A DNA stretch of 64,000 bases from Lunularia cruciata (GCA_948567375.1 OX419758.1:26603001-26667000); one strand, 5' to 3'. Numbered from the stretch's first letter, positions 12,347-23,771 are shown. Program-made: numbers and translations. The notes: generated by a model not told the origin, from the letters alone.

Positions 12347-13141
12347 GAGCTCCTAATCCAAGAAAGAATCATCCATTGGCTCATCTCCATCATATCATAG
12401 GCCCTAGATAACAAATAAGCTGTGGTACACATATTTTTCATTTTGGACGAGTTTTGAAGAAGAAGTGCCTTGCTGAAACCAAATTGAAACCAAATGGAGA
12501 AGAAATGAGAGGAAATTTGTATTTTAATCAAGCCCAAAGAAGTAGACTTTGTGTCAAATGAAGATGGACTCAGCCAAGATTGAAAGAGGGCAGACCCAAA
12601 GGAGGAATGGAAGTTATAGGTTGAGATTCTTGCGGGGGCTATATCTCAATGTTTACAAGTCCAAATCAAACGTGCTATATCTCGTTGGAAGTGTCTTGTT
12701 TAGGGCATTCCGTTGCCACCAAAATTGTAAAGTTTAGAGGTTTGTAAAAGAAGTTACAAGTATTTAAAGTTTTAGGAGTAACTGTACAAAGCGGTCTTGG
12801 ACTTTGGGTTGGCGTCTTTGAACTTTGGGTTGGCATCTTCGGACTTCAGGTGTACACAACTTTGGGTTAGAAGCTTCTTTGCTTCAAGACGAAGATGATT
12901 GTATCTTAGATAGTTGGACCTCGGAGTGCAATGAAGATGAATTTGGGAATCTTGCCAGAGGCATTAGAGAGAGTTAGGATAGAGAAAGAATAGATAGTTA
13001 GGATACCCGTGACTTCAATTTTAGTTCCGATTGAAGATGGAACAGGAATTGAAGGAGAATTAGCAATTGTGAATAAACCCGAAGTGCAAGATCAGATTGT
13101 AAGTGTCTTTGGGTCAATAACATGAGTGATGAGGGGAAAGT

Positions 13142-13483
13142 GTGTTACAAATTGAAGGCATAGATAGTGTACCCATGCTTTCAATTACAATTTCTGATGA
13201 GGATATAGTAGAATTAGCAAAGGAATTGATTGTAATTAGACCCAATGTTGCAAAAGTAGGAGTACAAGTGTCATCGGACTTGATAATTGACACTTTAGAG
13301 AAGAGTGGGTCAGGAGATAAAGCAGTAGATGGAGTAACCCGGAGTTCAATTGTAGATTGTAGTGTAGAAGTTGTAGAATTAGTGAAGGATTTGGTAGATG
13401 TAGCCATACCCAAAGAAGGTGAAGTAATAGGAAGATCATCGGGTTTGGAAGCCGATGACGAGGTAGTCATTGGATCAGAATAA
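13142..13483 (+). pseudogene. FamL U3 protein, C-terminal part only
   Basis: A 113-codon open stretch ending in GLEADDEVVIGSE. It aligns with the C-terminus of the FamL frame in element B's insertion (KSGSGDK, SSIVDCSVEVVE, SSGLEADDEVDIGS). Upstream, frames weakly match each other (LSITI, PMLSI) but hold no N-terminal domain. Either this is a deletion derivative, or the short LTR subfamily naturally encodes only a tail. Confidence 0.5.
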
Positions 13484-13603
13484 ACGTCGATTTTGAGATA
13501 GGAAGAGTCAGATATGAAGAGATAGATTGTCCCTTGGGATCTATAGGTAAGAAGAGATGTTAGGAAGCAGTGCCTAGGTAGGCGAGTCCGCCGTTTGCTT
13601 CAG

Positions 13604-13610
13604 TATTTAA
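13604..13610 (+). promoter_or_regulatory. FamL TATA box, short LTR
   Basis: TATTTAA lies 678 bp before the LTR end, as in the long LTRs. Confidence 0.5.
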
Positions 13611-14282
13611 GGGGAGCATTCGCAGTCTTATGTTATTCAGTATTCAACTTTTTGAAGATAGATAAAGCAAAGTGTTGTTCTCAATACTCGTCACTTAAGC
13701 TTAATTCTGATTGTCAATTTTGTGTTTGTGTTTGTGAGTGTGTGGAGAATTCCGAAGAGCAAGTCAATGTGTTTGTGGATGTTGGAATCTACAACCTTGA
13801 TCTTCATTCTATGTGTTTGATCCTGAGTGAAGTGCATCGGAGCAATGCCTTGACAGGTCTAAGAGGAATTGTAGTGTTGTTAGTATTCTGCATTTGTGAG
13901 TGTAACACGAAGTTGATGTGAAGCAATTTTGATCGAGGAAGTTGTGCCTTCAGTGGAGGGGTGGAACACAATTCTGAGGCAAAATTGGTCTTCGCAGTGA
14001 AGTGCTGTCTTCGGGAGAATCTGAATCATCACAATCAAGAGTTGTTTGGATAGAATTTACTATGATGTGATTATGTGTGTGTATTTGTGACAAGTTGTCA
14101 AAATTGTGAGCTTGTTACTCTCTTCTAGGTGTAGTTTCTACCTGAGAGATTAAAGAAGCCATCAAGAAGAACTGCAATTGTGACTTTTGACTTTGTATTT
14201 GACCAATTCTGGGTAGTATCTCTATGGGAACAAACTTTACTAACCCGATTACCGCAAAAGTGATATTTGCCGGGTTGTCACA

Positions 14283-14530
14283 TAAACATTTGCATGTTTC
14301 TTCCTTGGCCTATCCTTAATTGTGTAGTCATACTCAGACAAGAGCATCATCCACCTTGCTAACCTCCCTTCCACGTTAGGCTTGTTGAAGATGTACTTCA
14401 AAGCCTTGTGATTCGTGACAATGGTGGCTTTCTCTCCAATCAAGTAGTGTTTAAACTTCTTGAGACCAAAGATCACTACCAACCCTTCTCTCTTTGTGAC
14501 AAAGTAGTTCTATTTTGTTGAAACCATCTG
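14283..14530 (-). pseudogene. Element A RNase H, interrupted
   Basis: The Ty3/gypsy RNase H signature appears on the minus strand: FKHYLIGEKATIVTNHKAL, KYIFNKPNVEGRLARWMMLL and EYDYTIKDRPRKKHANV. The canonical TDHKAL reads TNHKAL, so a catalytic Asp has become Asn. The frame is cut at 14283 by the short FamL LTR and resumes at 12420 with AYLLSRAYD. Confidence 0.8.
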
Positions 14531-14638
14531 CCTACTAACATAAACTATTACATGATCATGCATGTCTTGGTCTAATTAACTAAAAGTGAATTCTATAGCT
14601 ACATTGGAAGCATCACTATAGAGGATGAAAGGCTTACT

Positions 14639-15833
14639 TCAATAATTTTTAGCAAGAATTGGAGTTATGACAAGGGATTGCTTGAGATCCTCAAAAGCTT
14701 TGAGAGCCTCCTTGTCCTCCAAAATCACCATGTTTTCTACACCCTTCTTCATGTAGATGGTTAATGCATAAGCCTTATTGGAAAATGAGAAGATGAACCT
14801 CCTATAGTACCCAACCATCCCCAAGAATTGGCATAACTTTCTCAAGCTTGAAAGGAATGGAAGGTCTGAGATTTTCCTCACCTTCTTAAGGTCAACTGCT
14901 ATTCCATCCTTGGAAATGATGTGCCTCAAAAGTAGACCTTTGTCACCACCAAAACGCACTTCTCTGGGTTGAGTGATGGATTTGATTCATCCAAGCATTA
15001 CAAGACCTTGATCAGGTGCTCACAGTGCTCCTCCTTGCTCCCATAAACACAAAATTCATCAATGAAGTCTCTCACAAATTTCCCAATAAAAGGTTCAAAC
15101 ACCTTTTTCATGAACCATTGGAATGGGGCTGGAGCATTGCAAAGCCCAAAAGGCATAACCTTGAAAGCATAAGTCCCCCAAGGTATGGTGAATGTGATGA
15201 GTTGTTGATGCTCTAGTGCAATCTTGATTTGGTTATACCCTCTATAACCATCTCCAAAACTATACCTCTCATGACTTGCAACCTCCTCCAAGATCTCATG
15301 AATTAATGGCAAAGGGTAATAGTCCTTCTTAGTAACAATATTGAGCTTCTTGTCATCAACAAATGCCCAAAGCTTGCCATTCTTTTTCTTCACAATCACA
15401 ATTGGAGACACCAATTTTGAATCTTCCACCTCAAAGATAAAATTAAACTCCTTGAGTTATCAATCTCTTCCTTCACCACCAAAAATATTGGTGGACTAAT
15501 GCGGCGTTGCTTTTGGTGGACTGGTCTTGCATGTGACTCCACCTCAATCTTGTGCTCCTCCAAGATGACTTCCTTTAGATCCTTGTAATTGAAAGCAAAC
15601 ACATGGATGAACTTGTAGAGAATCTCCTCAAATCTTACCTTCTCCTCCTTGGTAACATTTGGACTATACTTGAAGGTAGATAATCTCCTCTCTATCTCCT
15701 CAAGTGTCAATGGTGATTTATCTGGGTCCTTCAAAACCTCTGGCTTAGGTGAAAAATCCATAGCACACAAGAGATACAAATTTAGATTCATCTTCCTCCA
15801 TGGATGTCTCTTCTTCCATGCTTGTGTCCACAC
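14639..15833 (-). pseudogene. Element A reverse transcriptase, broken
   Basis: RT blocks in order on the minus strand: the pre-RT segment LTLEEIERRLSTFKYSPN; SPIVIVKKKNGKL; the motif A region RYSFGDGYRGYNQIK; VMPFGLCNAPAPFQ; and the catalytic loop FIDEFCVYGS near 15066-15037. Then comes the thumb-side GMVGYYRRFI near 14830. The catalytic pair normally reads [YF]xDD, but here the second Asp is Glu (GAA, about 15055-15057); element B has the same change. At least two frameshifts (near 15430 and 14980) split the frame. Confidence 0.82.
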
Positions 15834-15969
15834 CTGAAGCTCCTTCTTCTGAATTTGATTCCCAATAATCAGAAGATGGTGTATATGAATGTGAAGTGTT
15901 GATGGTGTTAGTCATAAGAACTGTGAATCTATGGTTTGATGGCCCAATCCTCAAGTACACTTTGTGCCA

Positions 15970-16522
15970 TCAATCAGTTGTGTGAAAATAATGTATTTTG
16001 ATACACCTAAAACCGGAGAGAATCCTTGGTCTGATGTTCTTACGCACCACTGTGCATGCTGTTTTCAACCATGGTCTCCTAAGAAGCAAATCATAGTTTG
16101 AATCCTTCAAGACTTGGAAAGTCATGAGATTTTGAACTCCCATAATTGAAACTACCACCTTATCCATCACCCCTACTAGTGAAACTTGTTGCTTGTTTGC
16201 CATGCTCACCAAAAATGTTGAAGGTCTAGAGGTTATCATACCCAACTTCTTCATCAACCTTTTGGACATTCATTGCAGATCCTCCATCAACAAGTTCATC
16301 TTTGATGTTGTGACCATTCACTCTCACAATCTTGGAGGCATATTCACAAGCCTCCCGTGGTGTTGGTTTGGCATCCACCACTCTCCTTGATACTAGAGCT
16401 TTAACCGTCTTCTTCCTCTTACTCCTAGTAGAACTCAAACCACCTCTAAGCTCCTTTCTCAAGGTAGGATTCAATTGGACCACTATGATATTAGTCTTGT
16501 GACTACCAACATCCTCCAACAC
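15970..16522 (-). pseudogene. Element A protease region, broken
   Basis: A retropepsin-like segment follows gag. The active-site region reads ELVDGGSAMN (near 16260-16290), matching ALVDGGSTMNAM in element B. A downstream flap and hydrophobic stretch ends with YDLLLRRPWL near 16070-16100. The catalytic triplet is D-G-G rather than the usual D-[ST]-G in both elements. One frameshift lies near 16240. Confidence 0.65.
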
Positions 16523-16531
16523 ATTGTAGAT

Positions 16532-17775
16532 CTATTGTTGCTTTGAGATTAAGAAGTCTTCCATCCTCAACTTCTTTCTTGGAATCTTTGTTGATGTTGA
16601 GGTGCAAGTGCTCCTAGTAGACATAGGAGAATCCTTATTAGGATTAAATCCTTGAGAAGAATGTACATCCTCTGCAAAATGAGCTCTCTTCTTCTCTTGT
16701 GCCAAAGCATCCAAATTGAGACCTTTGGAGTTTGAGAACTCCCCCTTCTCATACGTGCTCTCAACTACATCTATGGATGATATCCCCTTACCTTTGTTTG
16801 GATTAGAGCCACTTGGGTTTCACTCCCTCCCTCTTGCCTTCTATTGGCTCCCTCATAACCCTTTCCTCCATGGTAAATGGAATTTGGGCAATTCCTTTGG
16901 ATGTGACCTCTTCTTCCACATCCAAAACAATTTCTATCATTGAAATTGTTGGTTGGTTGGTTGGTATCTTCTATGTGGATAGTTTCCATAACTCCAAGAA
17001 CCTCTCCCTACATTATGATCCACCTCTCTCTTCTCTTATAATTGCAGCACATTGATCTTGAGATCTACAAGTTGTTTTGTGATGGTTTGAAGTGGATCTT
17101 TTGGTGGAGGTGCAAGAATTGGAGCAACCATTACTTGTGATGAAACCCTTGCTACCAAAATATCAAAAATTATACCATACTTGTAACCTTGAGGAGGATA
17201 CACAACCTTCTTCACCACCAAATCACTCTTATCTCCTTCCAAACTCTCTTTCATAGGAATTGCAATCTTGATAGCTTCAACCTTGGAAGTTTAGGGTCTC
17301 ACCTTGCTTCTTATTTCTGGTCTCAACCCTCCCTCAAAATTTTTGGTAAGCATGGCTCCTATGCTAATCATAGTAATGTCCACATCATCCTCACCCGTCC
17401 TCAACACCATGCAAAATCTGGACTCTAACTTCTCCACTCTTTGTACATAGACTCTCACTTTTCCTCCATCTCCTTGTTTGAGGAAGGTAATCTCACTCAT
17501 CAATCTCTCACAACTCTCATCTAGAAGAAAGTTCTCAATGAGTGTTGAAGTCAAACTCTCCCAAAACTTTTCTTGCCCATCTTTCCTCACTCTCTTTTGG
17601 TATTCTAACTCATATTATGTAAGTGTTGCATCCTCAAAGAAATCCGGTAATAAAGAGGCCCCTCATTGTTCCTCCTCTCATTGTTTCCTATGCAAGCTCT
17701 CTTGAAGTCTCTCACAAAAGTCTTCACATCTTATGCATCCTTCCCAAATAAAACCAAAAGTTTCCCTATTATTAT
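16532..17775 (-). pseudogene. Element A gag, broken
   Basis: Aligned with element B, the frame begins near 17775 (GKLLVLFGKDA, with the start Met lost) and includes RDFKRACIG, ESLTSTLIENF and KVRVYVQRVEKL. A CX2CX4HX4C zinc knuckle, CFGCGRRGHIQRNC, lies at 16888-16929. A basic, Ser/Thr-rich tail (TPRKKLGMEDFLISKQQ-like) leads into the protease. Gag forms the particle and the knuckle binds RNA in this family. Stops near 17620 and 17280 and frameshifts break the frame. Confidence 0.75.
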
Positions 17776-19274
17776 CTTTCTCTTTTCTCTCAATATTTTT
17801 CTTTTCTTTTATCTCACTCTATAACTAATAGAGTATGTATATGACTAGCATCATTTGAGAGTAATACACCCCATGGAATACAAAAGGTTAAGGTTACTTT
17901 GAGATTCTATAGCAACATCAAATCCTAAAGTGCATATTAATTGAACCCTCATGGATAGTTTATACATAAGTTGAAATATTATCTCCATCACTAATCTTGA
18001 GAACTAGCTAATAAAGGTGGTAATATTTTTGTAGTTGTACTAAGACTCTCTCCAAGATCCATCACATAAGGCTCCAAAAGTTTGTTTACTCCACTACACT
18101 TATGTCCTTTTGGAAGTACTTCCACTCCACAAACCTCACACAACTCCTTGGTCTTAGAACTTCTCTCTCCCAATCTTGGTGAAGAAGGTCCAACATGCAA
18201 ACCCAAGTCAAAAAAGCCTCTTCTTTCTCTCAATCTCTTACTCTCAAAGGTCAATGGAAATGAACTAAAAAACACTTAGATTCACTCTTTCCTCCAAGTG
18301 CTATATGTTTTTGGATCCTCTCAACAATCTCTTCAAATTCTATTCTAAACTCTCTTTTCCTCAAATCTATGCCTAAAATCACCTCAAACTATTGGGAAAC
18401 CTTGCACAGCTTCAATTTTGACTCTTGGTGATCCTACATGTTCCCAAGATGAGTCCAAACACTCAAACATACTTTTGTTGCTCTCACATTTCTCATGCAT
18501 GAGATCTCAACTTTGCAAAATTGACCCTTCTCCACAATGTCACAAAATTTCTCTCAATTGGTATGTAATAATGCCCTGAAAATTTTCATATTTTGTAACA
18601 AGCCCAAGAAATCCTCCTTGTAAAATTTCAGATCTTTTCATCAAGTCATTTGGCCTAGCAATCTTTCTATTCAACACACATATTTCAGATTTGGTCTAAA
18701 AACCATCCCTCTCACTTAAAAACTCATAATATTTTTCTTACGAATGATATTTCTCTAATTCTTGGGCCAAAAGGTAGAATACTATGCACTTAATTGTCTC
18801 AAAAATTTTCAGAAAAATCAACAAAAAATTGAAGAAATGGTAGACTCTATACAATTTTCCAAAGAGCATGCAATTTTGAGAGTAGTTTACCCTATCAACT
18901 TTCAAAAATTATAGGTCAGTACATGTGCTAGCTCTCACAATAATTTTGAGTATGCTTATTGGAAGATATCACAAGCTATCATGTGTAGAAATTTCAGGTC
19001 CAAATCTCAAACTTGAGATTTTGCCCAAAATCACAATATTCTCCAAAATCTCTAATCCACCTCACACAATCTCTCCAAATCCTCTCATGTGTACAAGATG
19101 TATAATAACATCTCAAAGACATCATAATGAACTATTGGGTATACAAATGGGTCTTGGTTCTCTAACATAAGTTAAGCGCTCTCCTCTCCTGATGTTCTCT
19201 CCAAGTGAGCTCTCATAGTCTCCTTTTGTCTAATAATTGTACGTGGAACATTATCTTACCTTCTAGAGAGGTCT
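17776..19274 (-). other. Element A leader
   Basis: Non-coding leader between primer binding site and gag. It matches element B's leader (58400-58566 joined to 62910-63414) apart from the FamL insertion there. The uninterrupted target site of that insertion is visible here as tgcat at 17931-17935. A 94-codon frame on the minus strand at 17991-18275 contains CEVCGVEVLPKGHKC (CX2C...HxC), but it is not open in element B. Confidence 0.6.
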
Positions 19275-19292
19275 TGGCAATGGAACAAAAAA
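19275..19292 (-). promoter_or_regulatory. Element A primer binding site
   Basis: Next to the 5' LTR, the minus strand reads TTGTTCCATTGCCAAG. Together with element B's better preserved TGGTTCCGTTACCATG, it best fits complementarity to a plant tRNA-Glu 3' end (...CAACGGAACCA, recalled from general knowledge). Confidence 0.4.
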
Positions 19293-20665
19293 TGTGAGCC
19301 TAATTGTCTCTCACTTAGGATGAACCTTTGATGGCTATTATGGTAGTGCACCATGAACTGTGAGCCGGTCTGTCTCTCACTCAGGATGAACCTCTGATGG
19401 CTATTATGGTAACACACCATGGACTAGGAAGGCAAGGAACCCCAACTCCATCATACTCCTCCAAGGCTAACACTCCAAGACTCAAGAAATTGCTCACTAG
19501 AGTACTCAATGAGAGAGAGATAATTACAAATGAACGGATGATGAGTACTTTCTCATCCCTTGTTTATATACTTGTGAAATAATTACGTACCAAAGTTACT
19601 AATTACCGTAGTAACTCAAGTTACTAGACTAAAAGTCAAGTAAAGTCAAAAAGTAGAAAGGAATCTCTACTCACATGGGCATATTCCCCTAAGCATGTGG
19701 TCTTATCTTGACCCAACCACTAAGTCAAGGATTCCTTCACATGGGCTATCCTTGGACTAAAGAAGAATCCAAAACAAAATGGCTTGCGGTCCCAAGAGTT
19801 TTCAACTCTTTCCTCAAAGCCAAACACCTAGAAATAATATCAAGTCAACACACTAAAATCCAAAATAATGGTGCTCATCTTTTCTACTTCCTCTAAAGTA
19901 AGGTCCTCTCTATCTTAGCTATGACTAACTTTAGCTAACCATGACTAATATAGAACCATCCTTTACTCTATATAAATAATATCTCTTAAGTACTTGTAAT
20001 ACCTAGCTAAATATCACAATACCACACACATGCAAAAATGGGTGTTATAGGACTTAGAAGGGAAAGAATCCAAACTCCATCATACTCCTCCAAGGCTAAT
20101 CCTCCCAGACTCAAACCATTGCTCACTATAGAACTCAATGAGAGAGGGATAATTGCAAATGAAAGGATAATGAGTATCTCCTCACCCCTAGTTTGTGAAA
20201 TAATTCCGCACCAAAGTTACTAATTATTGAAGTAACTCAAGTTACTAGGCTAAAAGTCAAATAAAGTCAAAAAGCTAAAGCAATATCAATACTCATAGAA
20301 ATATTCTCCTAAGCATGTGGTTTTTTCTTGACCCAATCACTAAGGATTCCTTCACATGGGCTAACCTTGGACTATAGAAGAATCCAAAACAAAAATGCTT
20401 GTGGGTCCAAGAGTTCTCAACTTTTTCCTCAAAGCCAAACACCTAGGAATAATAACAAGTCAACACACTAGAATCCAAAATAGTGATGCTCATCTTTTTC
20501 ACTTCCTCTAAAGAAATATCTCCTTTATCTTAACTATGACTGACTTTAGCTAATCATGTTTAATGTTGAACCATCATTTATCTCCATATAAATAATATCT
20601 CTCAAGTACTTATAATACCAAACTAAATATCACAATAGCACATACATGCACAAATAGGTGTTAGA
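19293..20665 (-). repeat. Element A 5' LTR, split by another FamG LTR
   Basis: The outer LTR consists of 20665-20050 and 19358-19293, about 682 bp together. It is split at the motif caccatg(g)ac by a complete FamG LTR (19359-20049). Its outer end adjoins the primer binding site, so it is the 5' LTR of element A. Its start TGTAACA has decayed to TCTAACA. Confidence 0.75.
19359..20049 (-). mobile_element. FamG solo LTR inserted in a FamG LTR
   Basis: A 691 bp LTR starting TATAACACCC (decayed TG) and ending GGCTCACA on the minus strand. It interrupts the outer LTR, with gaac (19355-19358) on one side and ggac (20050-20053) on the other, consistent with a decayed 4 bp duplication. Confidence 0.75.
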
Positions 20666-21087
20666 GGACCTAGATGTGGTGCCCACATTTTTTGTTTTTT
20701 TCAGAATAAAGGAGAAGAAGTGTATAGAGAAGTCGGATTGCGCCTGTATGGCTGAAGAAGGCAAAGAAAAGAGTCTTCGAGTTGAAACCCGAAGTAAAGT
20801 GACTTTGGGTCATAAGGCGAAGTACTCGGAAATGCCCTGTTAGCATACAATACAAAGTAAATTGTCTTCGGATCAGGGGGAGCTCAACCCGAGGCAAAGA
20901 TAGGCTAACAACCTTTCATTAGGGCGAGAAATTCAAGAAGGGGCCGTTTCAAAACTGGCGGCTCATACACGCAAAGGTTGATTGACAGTGATAGGTGCAT
21001 GCCGGAGGTGTGATTTCTCGGTAGAAACTCGAAGTGATGGAAGACAAAGAAGCACAACTCTATAAAAATTGAAACTGCAACGACGAA

Positions 21088-23651
21088 ATGTCAAGCAATT
21101 TTCCTTTGCCGTTGAGGAGTCGTCTTGCAGGTGATCGGGGAAAGAGAAATAGAGTGAGGCTCGTGTTAGTGCATAAGGAAGAAGTCGTGAGAGTGAAATT
21201 GAGATAAAGTGAGAAAGCAGAAGAGATAGGAGGAGGGAAGAAGAACTCGGAATTCGTAGTGAGAAATCATGTGATTCGGAGATTAGATGTAGTAGCAAGG
21301 ATCAAAGTCTTGAGCCGACTTTGGATCACCTTTCTAGCATGGAACTAGAACATAAGTTTTCCAGGATTCATGACAGAGATCATTGAGAGTAAGTGTCTTG
21401 ATGGACCCGAGGAGGAAGGGAAGAGAGGAAATCCGGCTTGCTGGACAGAGTCGGATTGGAGACTCGTACTCGGGAAGGAGGCGGGCTCGGAGCAAGGAGC
21501 CACATTCTTGGGGAAAGGAGAGATAGCCCAAGAAACTTAGGAGGTGAGAGATGCCTTCTCGTCAAAGAGAACAAAGAATGGGTACAAGGTAGAAAGTTAT
21601 AAAGACCCTGTCAAGAGAGGAATTGTGAGTGCTTTGATGGCAATCCTGAAGCCGGAGAGAACAACATATGTGATGAAACACCAAGCGGTGTTCTTTCACA
21701 AATTTTTTGCAGGAGAACCAATTAATTGGGCGAGGTGTTTTCACGGGAGAACAAGGCAGATGGTATGGAATCTGCGGGATAAGTCGCCTCCACATTACAT
21801 TGTGCCGTTTGCAGCGCACTTCTACCTCGGGCTCAATTTGCTGAACTCAGCGGAGCGGAATCGGATGGTGTTGCACTTCCATCCTGATGTGCGAAAGGAA
21901 GTCGATGTCAAGGAGCAGCAATACATTCTCCAAATCCGGAGCACGGACGACTTCTATGCAAAAACAGGGAAAAATGTGGAGGTCGTAGTGAGTACCCCGA
22001 CAAAGAAGAGGACTCAGCAAGCAGAAGCCAAAGAAAACAAGAAACCTCAAAAGATGCAGAGAAGTAACCCGAGGCAAGGAATGGTGGTAATTGAGTCAGA
22101 AGACGAAGACTCAAAAGGCAAGGCTGGGCTCAAGACGGAGGACTCGAAGCATGAGGAGGAACCTGAGCTGACACTGCAGAGCAGAGATACGAGCAGTGAT
22201 AGTGAGGATGGTGGAGAGATGACCTCGGTGCTAGTGGCTGAAGAATACAAAGAAGAAGTGCAAGCCGAGGTAGAAGCCGAAGACAATACAACACTAGAAG
22301 ACAAAGTACCGGTGCCAGAGGAGAAGAAGATCGCAGTGCAGTGAGGAGTTCTCTCGCAACATAAGGCAAAGTGTGAGGCGGGACCAAGTCGAGTGAAGGT
22401 AGAGGTAGAAGAGAGCTTGGGCAGTGAAGCATCAATCCCAATACAAAGACTCCAAAGAAGAAGGCGAGTATCAGGAGAACACGAGGAGAAAAGAGAGACC
22501 ACTCCGTAGGAGGAAGAAGTTGCTAGTGATGGAGTGGAGTACCTGTGAGAAGTAGTGTGCCCGCTGTTGGTGAAGTTGGAGCAGAAGAAGAAGGAGATGC
22601 AGGTCCCGAGGTAAAGACTATATTGCAGGTGGTAGCAAGATTAGAAGAAGAGAACTCGGAGTTGAAGAGGAGTGTAACCCGAGGTGAGGAGGAGAGAGAA
22701 GTACTTCAAGCGGAGGCAGTAGAGAGAAGTCAGGTAATTGAAGACCTGAAGAGGGAAGTGAGCTATCGAGAGGATCTTGCAAGGAAGAGTGATATTGCAA
22801 GAGAGAGATAGGTAGCTGAATACAAAATCTTGAAGCAGCAGTTTGCTGATTCGAGGGTAGAGCTTATTCATGCTATGGCGAGGGTAGTAGCAAAGGATCA
22901 AGAGCTCGATAGAGTGATGGAGAGTATGGAGAAGAAGAAGCAACTTTGGCAACGAGAGTTGGCTGCGAGATATAGAGAAGAAGAGAGATTACGAGAGTTA
23001 CTTTGTAATTAGGAAGAGAAGGTTGTCCAGAAAGAGAAGGAGAAGGAGTCGGTGAAAGCCAAATTCAAGGAAGAATTGGCGATGTATAGAGAAGAATGGC
23101 TCGCAGATCGTGAACAAGAAAGGAAGACAAGATTGGAGCCATTGCAGGAGATAGTCCTTAGAGTAAATGCGATGTTAAGTACAGAGGCCAACGTTTGAAT
23201 TGAAGAAGCGCAACTACACGAGTTGAAGTTGTTGGTGCAGGAGATGAGGCGAAGATAAGCAAAGGACACTGATTTGAATGCCTTGTTGATTAAGTTAAGA
23301 ACTTTTGTAGACAAAAAGATATTAGAAGTAGAAGACAACATTTCCATTAGATTAGACTTAGTGAAAGTAGAGCTAGAAAAACTTTGGAGGGATATTAAAG
23401 CAAAACCCGAAGTAGATAACATAGGAGTGCAAATGTCTTCGGGGTTGCCATCAAAGACATTAGAGAAGAGTGGGTCAAGAGATAAGGAGTTAGAAAGATT
23501 ACCCACTAGTGGAATTTCAGATCAGGAAAGAGAATTACTAGATCTGGTAGAAGAAGTAGAAGATCCGAAACCCGAGGACAGAGTAGAAGGAAGTAAGATT
23601 ACTTCGGGTTTGGGTTTGAAAGCCGAGGAAGAAGTAGACATCGGATCGTAG
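21088..23651 (+). pseudogene. FamL U3 protein, least broken copy (~854 codons)
   Basis: The start is the ATG at 21088 (MSSNFPLPLRS), conserved in other copies. The N-terminal domain, about residues 45-290, has GGGKKNSEF, FLAWN, KCLDGPEEEGKRGNPACW, SDWRLVLGKEAG, NGYKVESYKDPVKRG, LKPERTTYVMKHQAVFFHK, GEPINWARCFH, SPPHYIVPFAAHFYLGLN and YILQIRS. A Lys/Glu/Asp/Ser-rich linker follows (to about 22520). A coiled coil runs from about 22620 to 23270 (ARLEEENSELKRS, EQ/KEKEKE). The tail ends SGLGLKAEEEVDIGS. An open stretch of 266 codons spans 21544-22344. About ten stops (for example near 21346, 21538, 22342, 22810 and 23011) plus frameshifts kill it. I know no family with this architecture. The position in U3 suggests an accessory protein. 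Confidence 0.75.
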
Positions 23652-23771
23652 TAGAAACAGATTTGAGATTTGAAGGGGTAGATATGAAGAGGTGCATTGT
23701 CATTTTGGATCTGCACGTTAGAACAGTTGTTGTAAAAACGGTATAGTTGTTAGAATTGTCGAGTGCTTCAC

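Larger units (their letters stand above)
12421..14282 (+). mobile_element. Short FamL LTR (1862 bp) in RNase H of element A
   Basis: Starts TGTGGTACACATATTTTTC and ends GGGTTGTCACA, with flanks taagc (12416-12420) and taaac (14283-14287): a 5 bp target duplication with one change. It splits the RNase H frame between ...KKHANVY and AYLLSRAYD.... Compared with the 3.7-3.8 kb LTRs it lacks the N-terminal domain and most of the coiled coil but keeps the C-terminal tail, TATA box and 3' non-coding part. A second short LTR lies at 25952-27751. Confidence 0.83.
10312..20665 (-). mobile_element. FamG Ty3/gypsy element A
   Basis: On the minus strand: 5' LTR (20665-19293, interrupted), primer binding site, leader, gag, protease, RT, RNase H, integrase, polypurine tract and 3' LTR (11001-10312). 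Two later insertions lie inside it: a short FamL LTR in RNase H (12421-14282) and a FamG solo LTR in the 5' LTR (19359-20049). All domains carry stops and frameshifts. Flanks ggat (10308-10311) and ggac (20666-20669) may be a decayed 4 bp target duplication. The gene order PR-RT-RNase H-IN places it in Ty3/gypsy (Metaviridae). I do not assign a lineage and see no chromodomain. Confidence 0.88.

Noticed and set aside
19293-20665. Tandem array of FamG LTRs
   Set aside because: Reading the flanks shows one LTR inserted into another: the first 66 bp and the remaining 616 bp of the outer LTR join at caccatggac.
10312-20665. Envelope-like gene in element A or B
   Set aside because: Between integrase and the 3' LTR only the integrase C-terminus and the polypurine tract are present, with no space for another gene.
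22047-22502. Ser-rich minus-strand frame of 151 codons opposite the FamL protein
   Set aside because: It is the antisense shadow of the Glu/Lys-rich linker and coiled coil. The same happens at 6770-7369, 33482-33802 and 59657-60076.
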